Source: Clostridia bacterium
Lineage (GTDB): Bacteria; Bacillota; Clostridia; Oscillospirales; Acutalibacteraceae
DNA: 64,000 bases
Direction of reading: 5' to 3'
Assembly (NCBI GenBank): GCA_017403185.1
Contig: JAFQON010000048.1
Span: forward strand, 62,001 to 126,000
Part shown: positions 21,610-33,100 of the stretch, piece after piece
Layout of the letters: each line of letters opens with the position of its first letter
Numbering within the stretch: the stretch's first letter is position 1
The notes under the pieces: model-generated
The model's input: only the letters and a program-made list of their open reading frames with translations
Told to the model about the DNA's origin: nothing
The model's database searches: none
Made by a program: the position numbers and the translations under genes

Positions 21610-23325
21610 ATGAGTTTGAACTACGAAAATCCTCTTTTTAAATTTGAAAACACAGACCTTCCGCTGGGCTTTGAGGTGCCGGACAGGTCTATGTTCGGTA
21701 TGATAAAAATTTCTGCCGAGAATCTTCCCGATTCGCTCGCTTATGAGTATTTCGGAACAAAGTGCACTTATAGAAATTTGGTAAATAAAATTGAAGAGAT
21801 ATCGGGCGCATATCACAGCATGGGTGTGCGTAAGGGTGATATTGTAACGATTGTTATGCCCAACACCCCCGAGGCTGTTATCAGCATTTATGCTCTTAAC
21901 AGAATAGGTGCGGTTGCAAATGTTCTGCATCCGCTTTCAGCTCAGGAAGAAATAAAAAATCATATAAACAGAGTCAACAGCAAGGTTTTGCTTTGTGTTG
22001 ATATATGCAGTGAGAAAATAGCAAATATAATAGACGAAACGCCGCTTAAGAGTGTTATTATCGCTTCCGCAGGCGATTCAATGCCTTTTGTCATGAAAAC
22101 TCTTTATGCTCTCAAGTGCATAAAGAACTTCAAGTATGACAAATCGGATAAGCGATATATTTCGTGGAGTGATTTTGCAAAAAATTCATCAAGGGTTTCG
22201 GAATATAAGCCGAAGGGCAGAGAAAACAAAGAGGTTGCAATTATCCTTCACAGCGGCGGAACAACCGGCACTCCCAAGGATATTATGCTTTCAAACTATA
22301 ACTTCAATGCGTTCGGAATGCAGGCTGTTCTTACCCTCAGGGATGTTAAGGCGGGCGACAAAATTCTTGCAATCCTGCCTATTTTCCACGGCTTCGGTCT
22401 GGGAGTGTGCGTTCATGTTTCGCTTTGTTTCGGTGCTTGCTCCGTGCTTATTCCGCAGTTCAATTCGAGCAAGTTTGCGAGCATTCTCAAAAAGTATAAG
22501 CCCACAATGATTTTCGGTGTTCCCACTCTTTATGATGCACTTCTTAAAGCAAAGGGTACGGATAAGATTGACTTCTCGTTCCTCAAATATGCAGTCAGCG
22601 GCGGCGACACTCTGCCTGAAAAGCTTGAAAAGAGCGTTAACAATTTCCTCTCAGCGCATAATTCGGATATCAAAATTTGCGAAGGCTACGGCATGACCGA
22701 AGGCCTTGCGGCACTCAGCCTTTCCGTTGCAGAAAACTATAAATCAAGAACCATCGGCAAGCCTCTTATCGGCACCGAAATGTGTATCGTTGAGCCCGGC
22801 ACGGTTAATGTTCTTCCTGCAGGGGAGGACGGTGAGCTTTGTGTAAGCGGACCAACTGTTATGATAGGCTACAGAAATAACCCGCAGGAAACAGAAAACA
22901 CACTCCGTGTTCATGCTGACGGCAAAACATGGCTTCATACAGGCGATATGGCTATGATTGATGAGGGCGGATTTGTTCATTACAAGCTCAGAATCAAGAG
23001 AATGATGATAACTTCAGGCTTCAATGTTTATCCCACACAAATTGAGGGAGTTATTGAAGAACTCGACTTTGTTGAAAAATGCGTGGTGGTTTCAATTCCT
23101 CATCAATATAAAAAAGAGGTTGCAAAGGCATTTATTGTTCTTAAAAACGGCAAAGAAAAGAGCAAGGAAACAGAAGAAGAAATCCGTGCATACTGTAAAA
23201 AGAAGCTTATGCACTACAGTGTGCCCTATAAATATGAGTTCGTTGACCTTCTTCCCAAAACCGCTTATAATAAAATTGACTTTATGAAGCTTCAGAAAGA
23301 GAGTGAAAGGGAGGCTGTTTGCTGA
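21610..23325 (+). CDS. AMP-dependent acyl-CoA synthetase/ligase
   Basis: The 571-residue member of the ANL superfamily activates a carboxylic acid, probably a fatty acid, with ATP, normally forming an acyl-CoA. The P-loop reads HSGGTTGTPKD (~215-226), the A5 motif GYGMTEG (~360), the hinge HTGDMAMID (~440) and the catalytic Lys region LLPKTAYNKID near the C-terminus. No signal peptide is present. It overlaps the PlsC-like gene by one base, which suggests that it supplies acyl groups for that acyltransferase. Substrate chain length cannot be told from the sequence. Confidence 0.88.
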   Translation: MSLNYENPLFKFENTDLPLGFEVPDRSMFGMIKISAENLPDSLAYEYFGTKCTYRNLVNKIEEISGAYHSMGVRKGDIVTIVMPNTPEAVISIYALNRIGAVANVLHPLSAQEEIKNHINRVNSKVLLCVDICSEKIANIIDETPLKSVIIASAGDSMPFVMKTLYALKCIKNFKYDKSDKRYISWSDFAKNSSRVSEYKPKGRENKEVAIILHSGGTTGTPKDIMLSNYNFNAFGMQAVLTLRDVKAGDKILAILPIFHGFGLGVCVHVSLCFGACSVLIPQFNSSKFASILKKYKPTMIFGVPTLYDALLKAKGTDKIDFSFLKYAVSGGDTLPEKLEKSVNNFLSAHNSDIKICEGYGMTEGLAALSLSVAENYKSRTIGKPLIGTEMCIVEPGTVNVLPAGEDGELCVSGPTVMIGYRNNPQETENTLRVHADGKTWLHTGDMAMIDEGGFVHYKLRIKRMMITSGFNVYPTQIEGVIEELDFVEKCVVVSIPHQYKKEVAKAFIVLKNGKEKSKETEEEIRAYCKKKLMHYSVPYKYEFVDLLPKTAYNKIDFMKLQKESEREAVC

Positions 23326-23987
23326 TGAGTAAAAAACCCGTAACATGGGGCTACCGTCTTCTTGCACCGTTTCTTCTTTTGCTGTTTCGCTTGTATTACA
23401 GCCCCAAGGTGTTCGGCAAGGGGAATATTCCCAAAAAAGGAGCAGTTGTTGTATGCAGCAATCACAAGCATGTTCTTGACCAGTGTCTTGCCGCTCTTGC
23501 AACTCACAGAGCAATAAACTATATGGCAAAATCCGAATATTTCAAGGGCAAATTTGCTTGGTTTTTCAAGATTACAGGCTGCATCTGCGTTAACCGTAAC
23601 GGTCACGACGAAGATGCAAAGGCATCTGCCAATGCCGTGCTTTCAAGCGGCGGCGCATTAGGTATTTTCCCTGAAGGAACAAGAAATAAAACCAACAATC
23701 TTATCGGCGAATTCAAATACGGTGCAGCATCGCTTGCCTGCAAAAACGAGGCGATGATGGTGCCTGTGGCCGTTACAGGCGAATATAAATTCAGAAGTAA
23801 AACACTTTGTTCAAGAATAGGTGAACCTTTTTCAACCAAAGGCATGACGGTTGAAGAAGCAAACAGGCGTCTTCATGATGAAATTGTGAAGCTGATAAAC
23901 CAAAATCTTGAAGCCGGCTACGGAACTTCAGAAGAATTCGAAAGAGCCGGAAGGTATAATATTCTGAAGAATAATGCAATCGGCTGA
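23325..23987 (+). CDS. 1-acyl-sn-glycerol-3-phosphate acyltransferase-like protein (PlsC family)
   Basis: The 220-residue protein has an N-terminal hydrophobic segment (~9-25) and the PlsC domain. Motif I is NHKHVLD (HxxxxD, ~44-50), and motif III FPEGTR lies near residue 108. PlsC adds the second acyl chain in phosphatidic acid synthesis at the membrane. Start and stop overlap as TGATG with the acyl-CoA synthetase gene before it. It may be a specialised paralogue of the housekeeping enzyme, given the dedicated ligase. Confidence 0.88.
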   Translation: MSKKPVTWGYRLLAPFLLLLFRLYYSPKVFGKGNIPKKGAVVVCSNHKHVLDQCLAALATHRAINYMAKSEYFKGKFAWFFKITGCICVNRNGHDEDAKASANAVLSSGGALGIFPEGTRNKTNNLIGEFKYGAASLACKNEAMMVPVAVTGEYKFRSKTLCSRIGEPFSTKGMTVEEANRRLHDEIVKLINQNLEAGYGTSEEFERAGRYNILKNNAIG

Positions 23988-24008
23988 TTGGTCAATATAA
24001 TAAAAGTG

Positions 24009-24043
24009 AAGCGCAGTTGATACGGTGTGTATCGGCTGCGCTT
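24009..24043 (+). terminator. Hairpin after the PlsC gene
   Basis: AAGCGCAG (24009-24016) pairs with CTGCGCTT (24036-24043), with an inner GATAC/GTATC pairing. The following A/T stretch has no clean T-run, so efficiency is uncertain. Confidence 0.6.
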
Positions 24044-24056
24044 ATTAATTTAAGTC

Positions 24057-24084
24057 TTGCAATTACCTTGTTTTATGATATAAT
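24057..24084 (+). promoter_or_regulatory. Sigma-A promoter of the giant secreted-protein gene
   Basis: TTGCAA (24057-24062), 16 bases, TATAAT (24079-24084). The start codon at 24143 lies about 50 bases past the expected +1. Confidence 0.7.
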
Positions 24085-24142
24085 GTAAAATAGAATATTA
24101 TAATTTTTGTTTAATTATATACGATATTGGAGGAATCAGGCG

Positions 24143-27100
24143 ATGGTATTGTTGAAAAAAGCTCTTGCATGGCTGCTTACCGTATTGATGGGTACATCTT
24201 CGTTGGCACCTGTTCAGGAGATTGTAAAAGGCCATGAAGAAAAAACAGGGGAGAGCATAATCGACTCCTTGTTCGGCTCAGACGATGAGGTTACTCTGTG
24301 GAGTGTACTTGTTGATATGAATGCTGTTTTTCTTCGCTATTTCGGCTCAAACAATCTCACCGAGGATGAAATAAAAAATACGGTTTCATTGATGAACAGC
24401 GATACCGTTGCTGATGCGGTTGAGGATACAAACGGGCTTTCTTCTCTCGTGAAAAAGCTCACAAAAAAGGACCGTGAGGTTTTTGGCGCAACGGATACAT
24501 CAAGGTCGTTCAACGCTTTTGTTCTGGCACTTAAAGGCAGAACCTCATTGAATGCCGCATCCGCCTCAGTTGTTGGCGGCAAGGTGCTGATTACGGACAG
24601 TCAGGGCACGGTCAGTGCATCGGGCAATACCGCAACAATCACCGTTAAAGCCACCCTCGTCTCGGCAAAGTCAAACACAATTGATATTTATAATAATACA
24701 GATGCAATTTCAACCCTCAGCTTTGATTACAGCGCCTCCAACTATAAGTCTTTCAGCTTAGGTAATTCAAGCGGCTCATATTCTGTGCTGCTTAATCCCG
24801 GTGCAGGTATAACTGTTACCCTTGAAGCGGGTGCACCTCTCAAGGAAGCAAAGCTTGTGCTCAGCAACATCAGCCTTGTTGCCGCTCAGGTGTCATCGGA
24901 TGTAACTTTTGAATACGATTCCGCTTATGGCAGTGTTACCGTGAACGGTGCAGCCGTTGCTTCAGGTGCAGTGCAGAATGTTACGCTTGCCGACGGAGCA
25001 ACTCTTGTTGCCTCAACAAAAAACGGCGGTCAGTTCCTCGGATGGATAAACACGGCAAACAGCGTTATTCTTTCAACAAATACCACCTACAAGGTAACAC
25101 CCGTTGCCGATATGACGGTCAGAGCAGTGTTTACAGGCTCAACGGGTATCGCATATTTTAAGGCAGGCAGCGGAAATTATCTGTTTGATAATCTCAACAA
25201 TGCTGCGGCATATGCAAGCAAGTCGGGTAACAGCACTGTTGTTCTTATGAATAACGGCACGCTTCCCGCAGGTAACTATACAATTCCGTCGGGAGTAACA
25301 CTGCTTGTTCCTTTTGATTCCGCAAATACAATTTATACAACGGCGCCTGAGGTTATCGTTGACACATATACCAAGCCCACCGCCTACCGTACTCTTACAA
25401 TGGCAGAGGGGGCACATATCACCGTCAACGGAGCTCTCAGCCTTCCGGCTAAGCATTATGCGACTCAGGGCAGCAAGCCGAACGGCAGCTCGCCTAACGG
25501 TCCCTGCAGCTTCATAAATATGAATGAAGGCAGCAGCATCACCGTGAATAACGGCGGTTATCTTTATGCCTATGGTTTCATTACGGGCTCGGGCAGCGTT
25601 GTTGCCAAGAGCGGTGCAAATATCTACGAATATTTTCAGATAATGGACTTCAGAGGCGGCACACAGACTACGGATATGGAAAACGGAGTGTTCCCGCTTT
25701 CGCAGTATTACATTCAGAATATCGAAGTGCCGCTTACTCTTGAAACCGGAGCGGTTGAAAACTGTTACGCTACAATGAAAATTTCAAGCATGACACTGAG
25801 CACGGCGGTTGCTTTTATCGCAAACAGCGGTGCAATGTTCAATCTGTCATCAGGTTCTCTTACAAAGAGATATGACGGTGCTGCGGACAGGCTTGTTTTT
25901 GAGCTTGACGGCACAATGTCAATCAATCCGATTGAAATGGAATTCGGCTCAGGCTTGCTTGCAACAAAAATCAATTCCAAAAATTATGAGCTTCCCATAA
26001 ATAACAACATCACCGTTAAGGTTAACAGCGGTTCGGTTACACTCGGTCAGGATGTTGCGATGCTTCCCGGCTCAGAGCTTATAATTTCTGAAGGTGCAAA
26101 ATGCACTGTCGGCTCGGGCTGCAATGTGTATGTTTATGATGCTGATCAGTGGGGAACCTTCTGCGGTGCTGTCAATAAAACATTTATTCCCGTGCAGTAC
26201 GCACCCGGCAAAAAATACAACCGTACTGCAGCAGATATTAAGGACACTATAATTTGCGTCAACGGAACTCTTGATGCTTCTGCAGGTTATATTTACACAA
26301 CCGCAGGCGGCGCAAATATCTTTTCATCCGCCTCCGGCAAGGCGATGATAAAAAAAGGCTCCGAAACAAAAACATATCAGCTTGTGCAGAAGGTGGGTTA
26401 TACAGAGATTCCCATAACTTCTGCAAAGCTTAAGAATTCAGACGGAACATACTTCACTCCTTCGGCATCTTCATCAACAAACTACGGTGTCAACGGTATG
26501 TGGCGTGAGCATACAGGTCATGCTTATACCGAAGTCCTCACAACTGCCGCAACATGTGAGACGGCGGGTCTTAAAACATTCACCTGTTTCTGCGGAAGCT
26601 CTTATACAGAGGCGATTGCGGCAACGGGTCACACACCCGGTGCGGCGGCTGACTGCACCTCAAATCAGGTTTGCACCGTTTGCAACAAGGAGCTTGCTCC
26701 TGCACTCGGTCACGCCTACAGCTCTGTTGTTACCGCTCCCACCTGCACTCAGGAGGGCTTCACAACTCACACCTGCAGCAGATGCGGAGATGTTTATACT
26801 GACGGCAGAGTTGCAGCGAAGGGTCACACAGCAGGGGCAGAAGCGACCTGCACTTCAAATCAGATTTGTACCGTTTGCGGCACAGAGCTTGCACCCGTAA
26901 AAGGTCACGACTATAAAGCTGTTGTAACCGAAGCAACCTGCATCGAAGGCGGCTTCACAACTCATACCTGCGCAAATTGCGGTGATACATATATCGACAG
27001 CGAGGTTGCGGCAAAGGGACACAAACCCGGTGCAGACGCAACCTGTACGGAGCCCCAGACCTGCACCGTTTGCGGTGAAACTCTTAAGCCTCAGAACGGT

Positions 27101-30100
27101 CATATTGCAGGCGCAGCGGCTGACTGTACCAATGCGCAAAGCTGCACGGTCTGCGGAGAAGAGCTTGCTCCTGCACTCGGTCACGATATGGTGCACGACA
27201 ATGCTCAGGATGCAACCTGCACCGAGGATGGCTACAGCTCGGGCAGTGTTTGTTCCCGCTGCGGTCATACGGAGGGCAAAGCGGTTATACCCGCCAAAGG
27301 TCACACTGCAGGAGCTGATGCGACCTGCACTTCAAATCAGATTTGTACCGTATGCGGTGTTGAGTTAAAGCCTGCAACCGGTCATAATTATCAGGCTGTC
27401 ACAACTCTTCCCACCTGCACAGAAAAGGGCTTCACAACCCATACCTGCCTGAATTGCGGCGATTCTTATACGGACAGCGAAACCTCCGCAAAGGGTCATA
27501 CACACGGAGCTGCAGCAACCTGTACGGCGGCACAGACCTGCACGGATTGCGGCGTTGAGCTTGCTCCCGCACTCGGTCATCTTCCGGGTGCTGAGGCAAC
27601 CTGCACCGATTCTCAGCTTTGCATGGACTGTGGCGAAATTCTTACTCCTGCAGCGGGTCACACACCCGGCAAGGCGGCAACCTGCACCGATGCGCAAATC
27701 TGCACCGTGTGCGGTGAGGAGCTTGCTTCCGCAACAGGTCATAATTATGAAACAACAGTTACCTTATCAACCTGCACCGATAAGGGCTATACAACCCATA
27801 CCTGCTACGGCTGCGGCGATACATATACCGACAGTGAAACGGCTGCAACGGTTCACAATATGATTCCTGCTTCGTGCACCTCACCTTCAGTGTGCATTAA
27901 TTGCACTCATACCGAGGGCAGGTCACTCGGTCACACTGTTGTTGAAAGTGCCGAAATCCCCGCAACCTGTACTCAAGACGGCTATTCTCTCGGTAAGCAT
28001 TGCGAAATCTGTCACGCAGTTATTGTTGAGCAGCAGTTTGTGCCTGCGCTCGGTCATGACATAATAACTCATGATGCCAAAAATCCCACCTTTACAGAGG
28101 TTGGCTGGCATTCATATGAGGAATGCACCCGCTGCGATTACACAACATATGAAGAAATTCCAATGCTTGAGGAAGCATCGGTTTCGGATTATGAAACATT
28201 CATTGCAAACCTTGCTCTTCTTGAAGAGCTTGCGGCGGCCTACACTATGGAAGTGCCGGGCAAAGACCCGCTTGAGCTTGTAATCAAGTACATCCGTACG
28301 GGTGTTGAAAAGTATAACGAAGGCTCGTGGGGCATTATGGCGGGCTACGAGGATACGGGCTTTGCGGATTTTGTTGCAAAGATTGAAGATGAAATCAATT
28401 CGTCTGCTTCTTCTTCGGATGAAATGATTGCCGTCAGCGGTCTCAAGAATATTGAAATGTTCACTCTTCCCAACGGTGATCTTGTTGATTTCGGGCATAT
28501 GTTCGGCTCGATGGATATAACCTATCATAATAAGGGAAGCAATAATCATGCCGATGTTTCAGGCTGGGCTGGCGACCTTGTTGACCTGCTTGAGTTTTCG
28601 GATTACGGCGGAGTTACGGGCACACTCAATGAAATGATAGCCGATATTTCCGCAAACTATCTTCTTCAGGAAGATCCCGAGGAAATAGGCGGCTTCAATC
28701 AGCAGGATATGTATGGCGACCTTGACTCCTACTATATTATGAAAGCGGTTGATTCCGTTACATACGAAAACGGAAAACTCACTGAAATCCTCAGTGCATA
28801 TTTCACCGAGGAGCTTACAATGGAAAGCCGTGCGGATTACTTCCTTAAAAACAGACTCGGCGGTGTAAGCACCCGCACGGATGTCCGTGATGCGGTTTAC
28901 AATGCTTACACAGGCAATAAGCTTATAATAACTCTTGAATCAACCAAGGAATTGAAAACGGATGATGTTCCTCAGATGAGAAAGGCTTGCTGCTATGCGT
29001 TTGCGGATTATATCTGCAGCCTTGCGGGTGACTATGTTGAAGTGACGGAAAATCCCTATTTCACCGTTTTTGAATCCGAAACATCAACGCTTGCTCCGGG
29101 CATCATCCAAAATATTAAAAAGGCAACATCTGCCGATAATAAGCAGATGGTATATTATACTGCTACGGCTGATCTTACCAGAGATGATGTTGATGTTTAT
29201 GCAAACTACAGAAACAATGATCCTACCGTATGGGGTATGCAGACCGTTCTCGGTCAGGCGAGTGCTGCTCAGGAAAAATACGGTAATCCCGAGAGTGAAA
29301 ATTACATTGAAAACTACAATGTAATCGCAAGCATCAACGGCGACGGCTATAATATGAGCACGGGTGAGCCCGGCGGCTTGCTGATTATGGATGGCAAGGA
29401 ATACCACGGCATTGACGGCGGCGGATTCTTCGGCATCACCAAGGACGGCAAAGCGATTATAGGAACTCAGGCCGAGTATAACAGCACCTACAGGAATCAG
29501 CTCCGTGATGCAATCGGCGGATTCGGTGTGACTCTTATCAAAGACGGCAAGGTTGTTGTTAATGCGACCTCAAACTACTATGTTGACCGCCACAGCCGCA
29601 CGGCAGTCGGCATCACAAAGACGGGCAAGGTTGTCTTTATGGTTCTCGACGGCAGGCAGGAGCCTGTTTCCTGCGGCGGCAGTATGCTTGAAATTGCCCA
29701 TATTATGTATGAAGCAGGTTGCATCCATGCCATCAATCTTGACGGCGGCGGTTCAACAACTTATGTTGCCAAGCTTGAGGGTGCAGATAAACTCAGTGTT
29801 GTCAACAAGCCTTCTGACGGCACACTGCGTTCCGTAAGCACATCGCTTATCATGGTTTCAACTGCTCCGAGCTCAACTGCATTTGACCATGCAATAATTG
29901 AGAGCGAAACGGATTATCTTACAAAGAATTCATCAATTCAGCTTACAGCTTCAGGCGTCAGCGCAACAGGCAATGCCGCCGAACTTCCCGAGGGTGTTTC
30001 GTGGGCTGTTTCGGATGAAAAATGGGCAACGGTCACTCAGGACGGAGTGCTTACCGCTCTCAGAAACGGCTCTGTTGATGTTTACCTGATGCTCGGTGAT

Positions 30101-33100
30101 GAAATAATCGGTTCAAAGACAATTAACATTGTTGTTCCCGATAAGATTTACTTCACAAAAGCAAATATAAATGCTACCTATGGCGAAAAGGCTGAGCTTC
30201 CGCTTGTTGCTCTTTATGAGAATAAGCCAGTCACCGTAAGCACGGATGATATATCGTTCTCCTTCAGCAATGATGAGGCGGGCGTTATGGACGGCTTCGG
30301 ATTTATCGGCACGGACGGCACGGGAATAAAAAATGTTACGGTTACTGCTTCTTTGGTATCTGATGCCGAAAAGAATGCTTCTGTTTTGATTGCTCTTTAT
30401 AATAAGGGTGAAATTTCCTTTGATTTTGATAAAGCAGTGGGCGGAGACAGAACTCTTGCGTGGACCCGCAAGGTTTCAAACTCAACAACCGATGATAATG
30501 TTCTTTATGAAATAGCAGACGAAAGTCAGCCTATGGTTACTGAGTATACCTTTGCCATAGACATGACTCAGATTCCCATTCCCGAGCAGCTTGCCGATCT
30601 GACAACTATGCTGCCCGGTGCAGAGATTGAGGGTGCATCGGCATGGACCTTCCTTATGCAGCTTGCAGAGCGTGTAAGTGTTCTCACAGAGGTCAGACCC
30701 ACGGTTACAATTGATGAAAATTTCGATGTTGATTATTCGAATGTTTCGCTTGTGAACGATTATTTTGAGCTCAACGGCATCGAATTTGATGAGAACACAA
30801 ACACTCTTTCACTTGTTCTTAACTGGATTGACCAGACTCAGCCCGTTGACCCTGAAATGGCAAATCCGCTTTGCATTCTCAAGGGCATTAAGCTGACCCC
30901 GAAGGCTGATGCTCAGTGGACAAAGGACAGACTCACTCCCGTAAACATGGGCGAAATCAGCTACAAGGTGTATATGCGTGCAAGTGCACTTTATTCCTTC
31001 TCACAGAAGCCCGAAAATCAGCAGAAATACGGTCTTCATCCTTTTGAAAACATTCACTTGGGCAAGGAAGAAAAAGGCGGCTGGTTCGGCAATGTTTATG
31101 CAACCTTCAATGATACCTATACTCTTTCAAAAGCCGTTAAAGACGGTTGGGTGAATGAGGAAGGCGGCTTTGCATATTATATTGACGGTGTTAAATGCAC
31201 GGGCGTTAACCTTATCGACGGTTATTACTACGATTTCGGTGATAACGGCATCAATGTCGGTCAGACAAAACACACAGGTCTTTTATATGACGATGCACAG
31301 GGCGTTTACCGTTATTCAAAGCTCGGTGAGCTTGCATCAGGCTGGCAGCAGATAGGCGAGGACTGGTATTATTTCCATGCCGATACAATGGCTGCAAAGG
31401 CAGGCACTTACAGTGTTGGCACAGTTGCTTATGAGTTTGAGGAAACGGGTAAGGTTGCCTCAGGTGTATGGGTTAAGTGTGTGTTTGGTTACAGATACTA
31501 TTATGGTCCGTCCTTCTATAAAAAGGGTTGGGCAGTGATTGACGGCAATACCTACTACTTCAACAACACCTACAGATACGAAGGCTATCGCTGTGTTCAG
31601 GAATCCAACAGCAAGGATTTCACTTGGTACAACTTCGGCGATGACGGCATACGCAGGGATGAGGTTATTCCCGACGGCTTCTATAATGATGCCGACGGCT
31701 CTCTCAGCTATGTCGTGAACGGTCTTGCAGTTAAGGGTCTTCAGAAGATTGACGGCGATTATTATTATTTCGATTATTACGGTCGTGCAGTAACCGGCAA
31801 AAAATATGCCGAAACATCAAGCTGTGATTTGCCTGTAGGCACATATACATTCGGTGATGACTACAAGGCTCTCAACGGTCTTATCGAGCAGTCTGACGGA
31901 ACAATCTGTTACTATGTGAACGGCAAGCCAAAGGCGGCAGGTCTTGTTGAAATTGACGGCGACCTTTACTTTGCATATGGCAACAACGGTGAAATTGCAA
32001 TTGATATGAGCAAGTATGTATGGGAGGGCAACGGAATTCTTCCCGAAGCTACATACACCTTCGGTCCTGACGGCAAGATGCTTGACGGTATTATCGAAAA
32101 AGACGGAGTTCTTTGCTATTACGAAAAGGGTAAGCCCAAGGCAAAGGGTCTTGTTGAGGTTGACGGTGATTATTATTTCGCTTACGGCGAAAATGGTGAG
32201 GTTGCTGTCAGTGTTACAAAATATGTGTGGGAGGGTAACGGAATCCTTCCCGAAGCCTCATATGAATTCGGCGCAGACGGCAGAATGCTCAGGGGCATTG
32301 TGAATAAAGACGGAGTTCTTTATTATTACGAAAACGGTAAGCCCAAGATGGCCGGTCTTATTAAGGTAGGAGAAGACTATTTCTTTGTTAACGGTTCTGA
32401 CGGCAAGGTTTGCGTCAACGAATCCCGTTATGTGTGGGAAACAAACGGACTTCTTCCCGAAGATACATACGAGTTCGGTCCCGACGGCAGAATGCTTGAC
32501 GGCATAGTTGAAAAAGACGGTGCACTTTACTATTATGTTCAGGGCAAGCCGAAGATGGCAGGTCTTATCAACATTGACGGCTATTTGTATTTCGCCAACG
32601 GTGCGGACGGTAAGATTTGTGTAAGCGAATCACGCCATGTGTGGGAAACAAACGGTATCCTTCCCGAGGGCACATATGAATTCGGCTCCGACGGCAGAAT
32701 GCTTGACGGCATAGTTGAAAAAGACGGCTCATATTACTATTATGTTCAGGGTAAGCCCAAAATGGCGGGTCTTATTGAGATTGACGGTGCGTATTATTTT
32801 GCAAACGGTGCTGACGGTAAGCTCTGCACAGGCGAAACCCGCTATGTATGGCAGACTAACGGCCTTCTTCCCGAGGGTACATACGAGTTTGGTCCTGACG
32901 GCAGAATGTATGACGGAATTATCGAAAAAGACGGCGTTCTTCACTACTATGTGAAGGGCAGACCCAAGATGGCAGGTCTTATCGATATTGACGGTTATTA
33001 TTACTTTGCGGGCGGTTCAAACGGTGAAATCACCGTAAATCAGACAAAATATGTATGGCAAGGTAACGGTCTGCTTCCCGAGGATGAATACGAATTCGGT

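Noticed and set aside
26510-28165. Regular short repeats that could suggest a CRISPR array
   Set aside because: The repeats are in frame inside one long coding sequence, conserved at the protein level (Cys, His, Gly) and vary at third positions; there are no unique spacers or cas genes.
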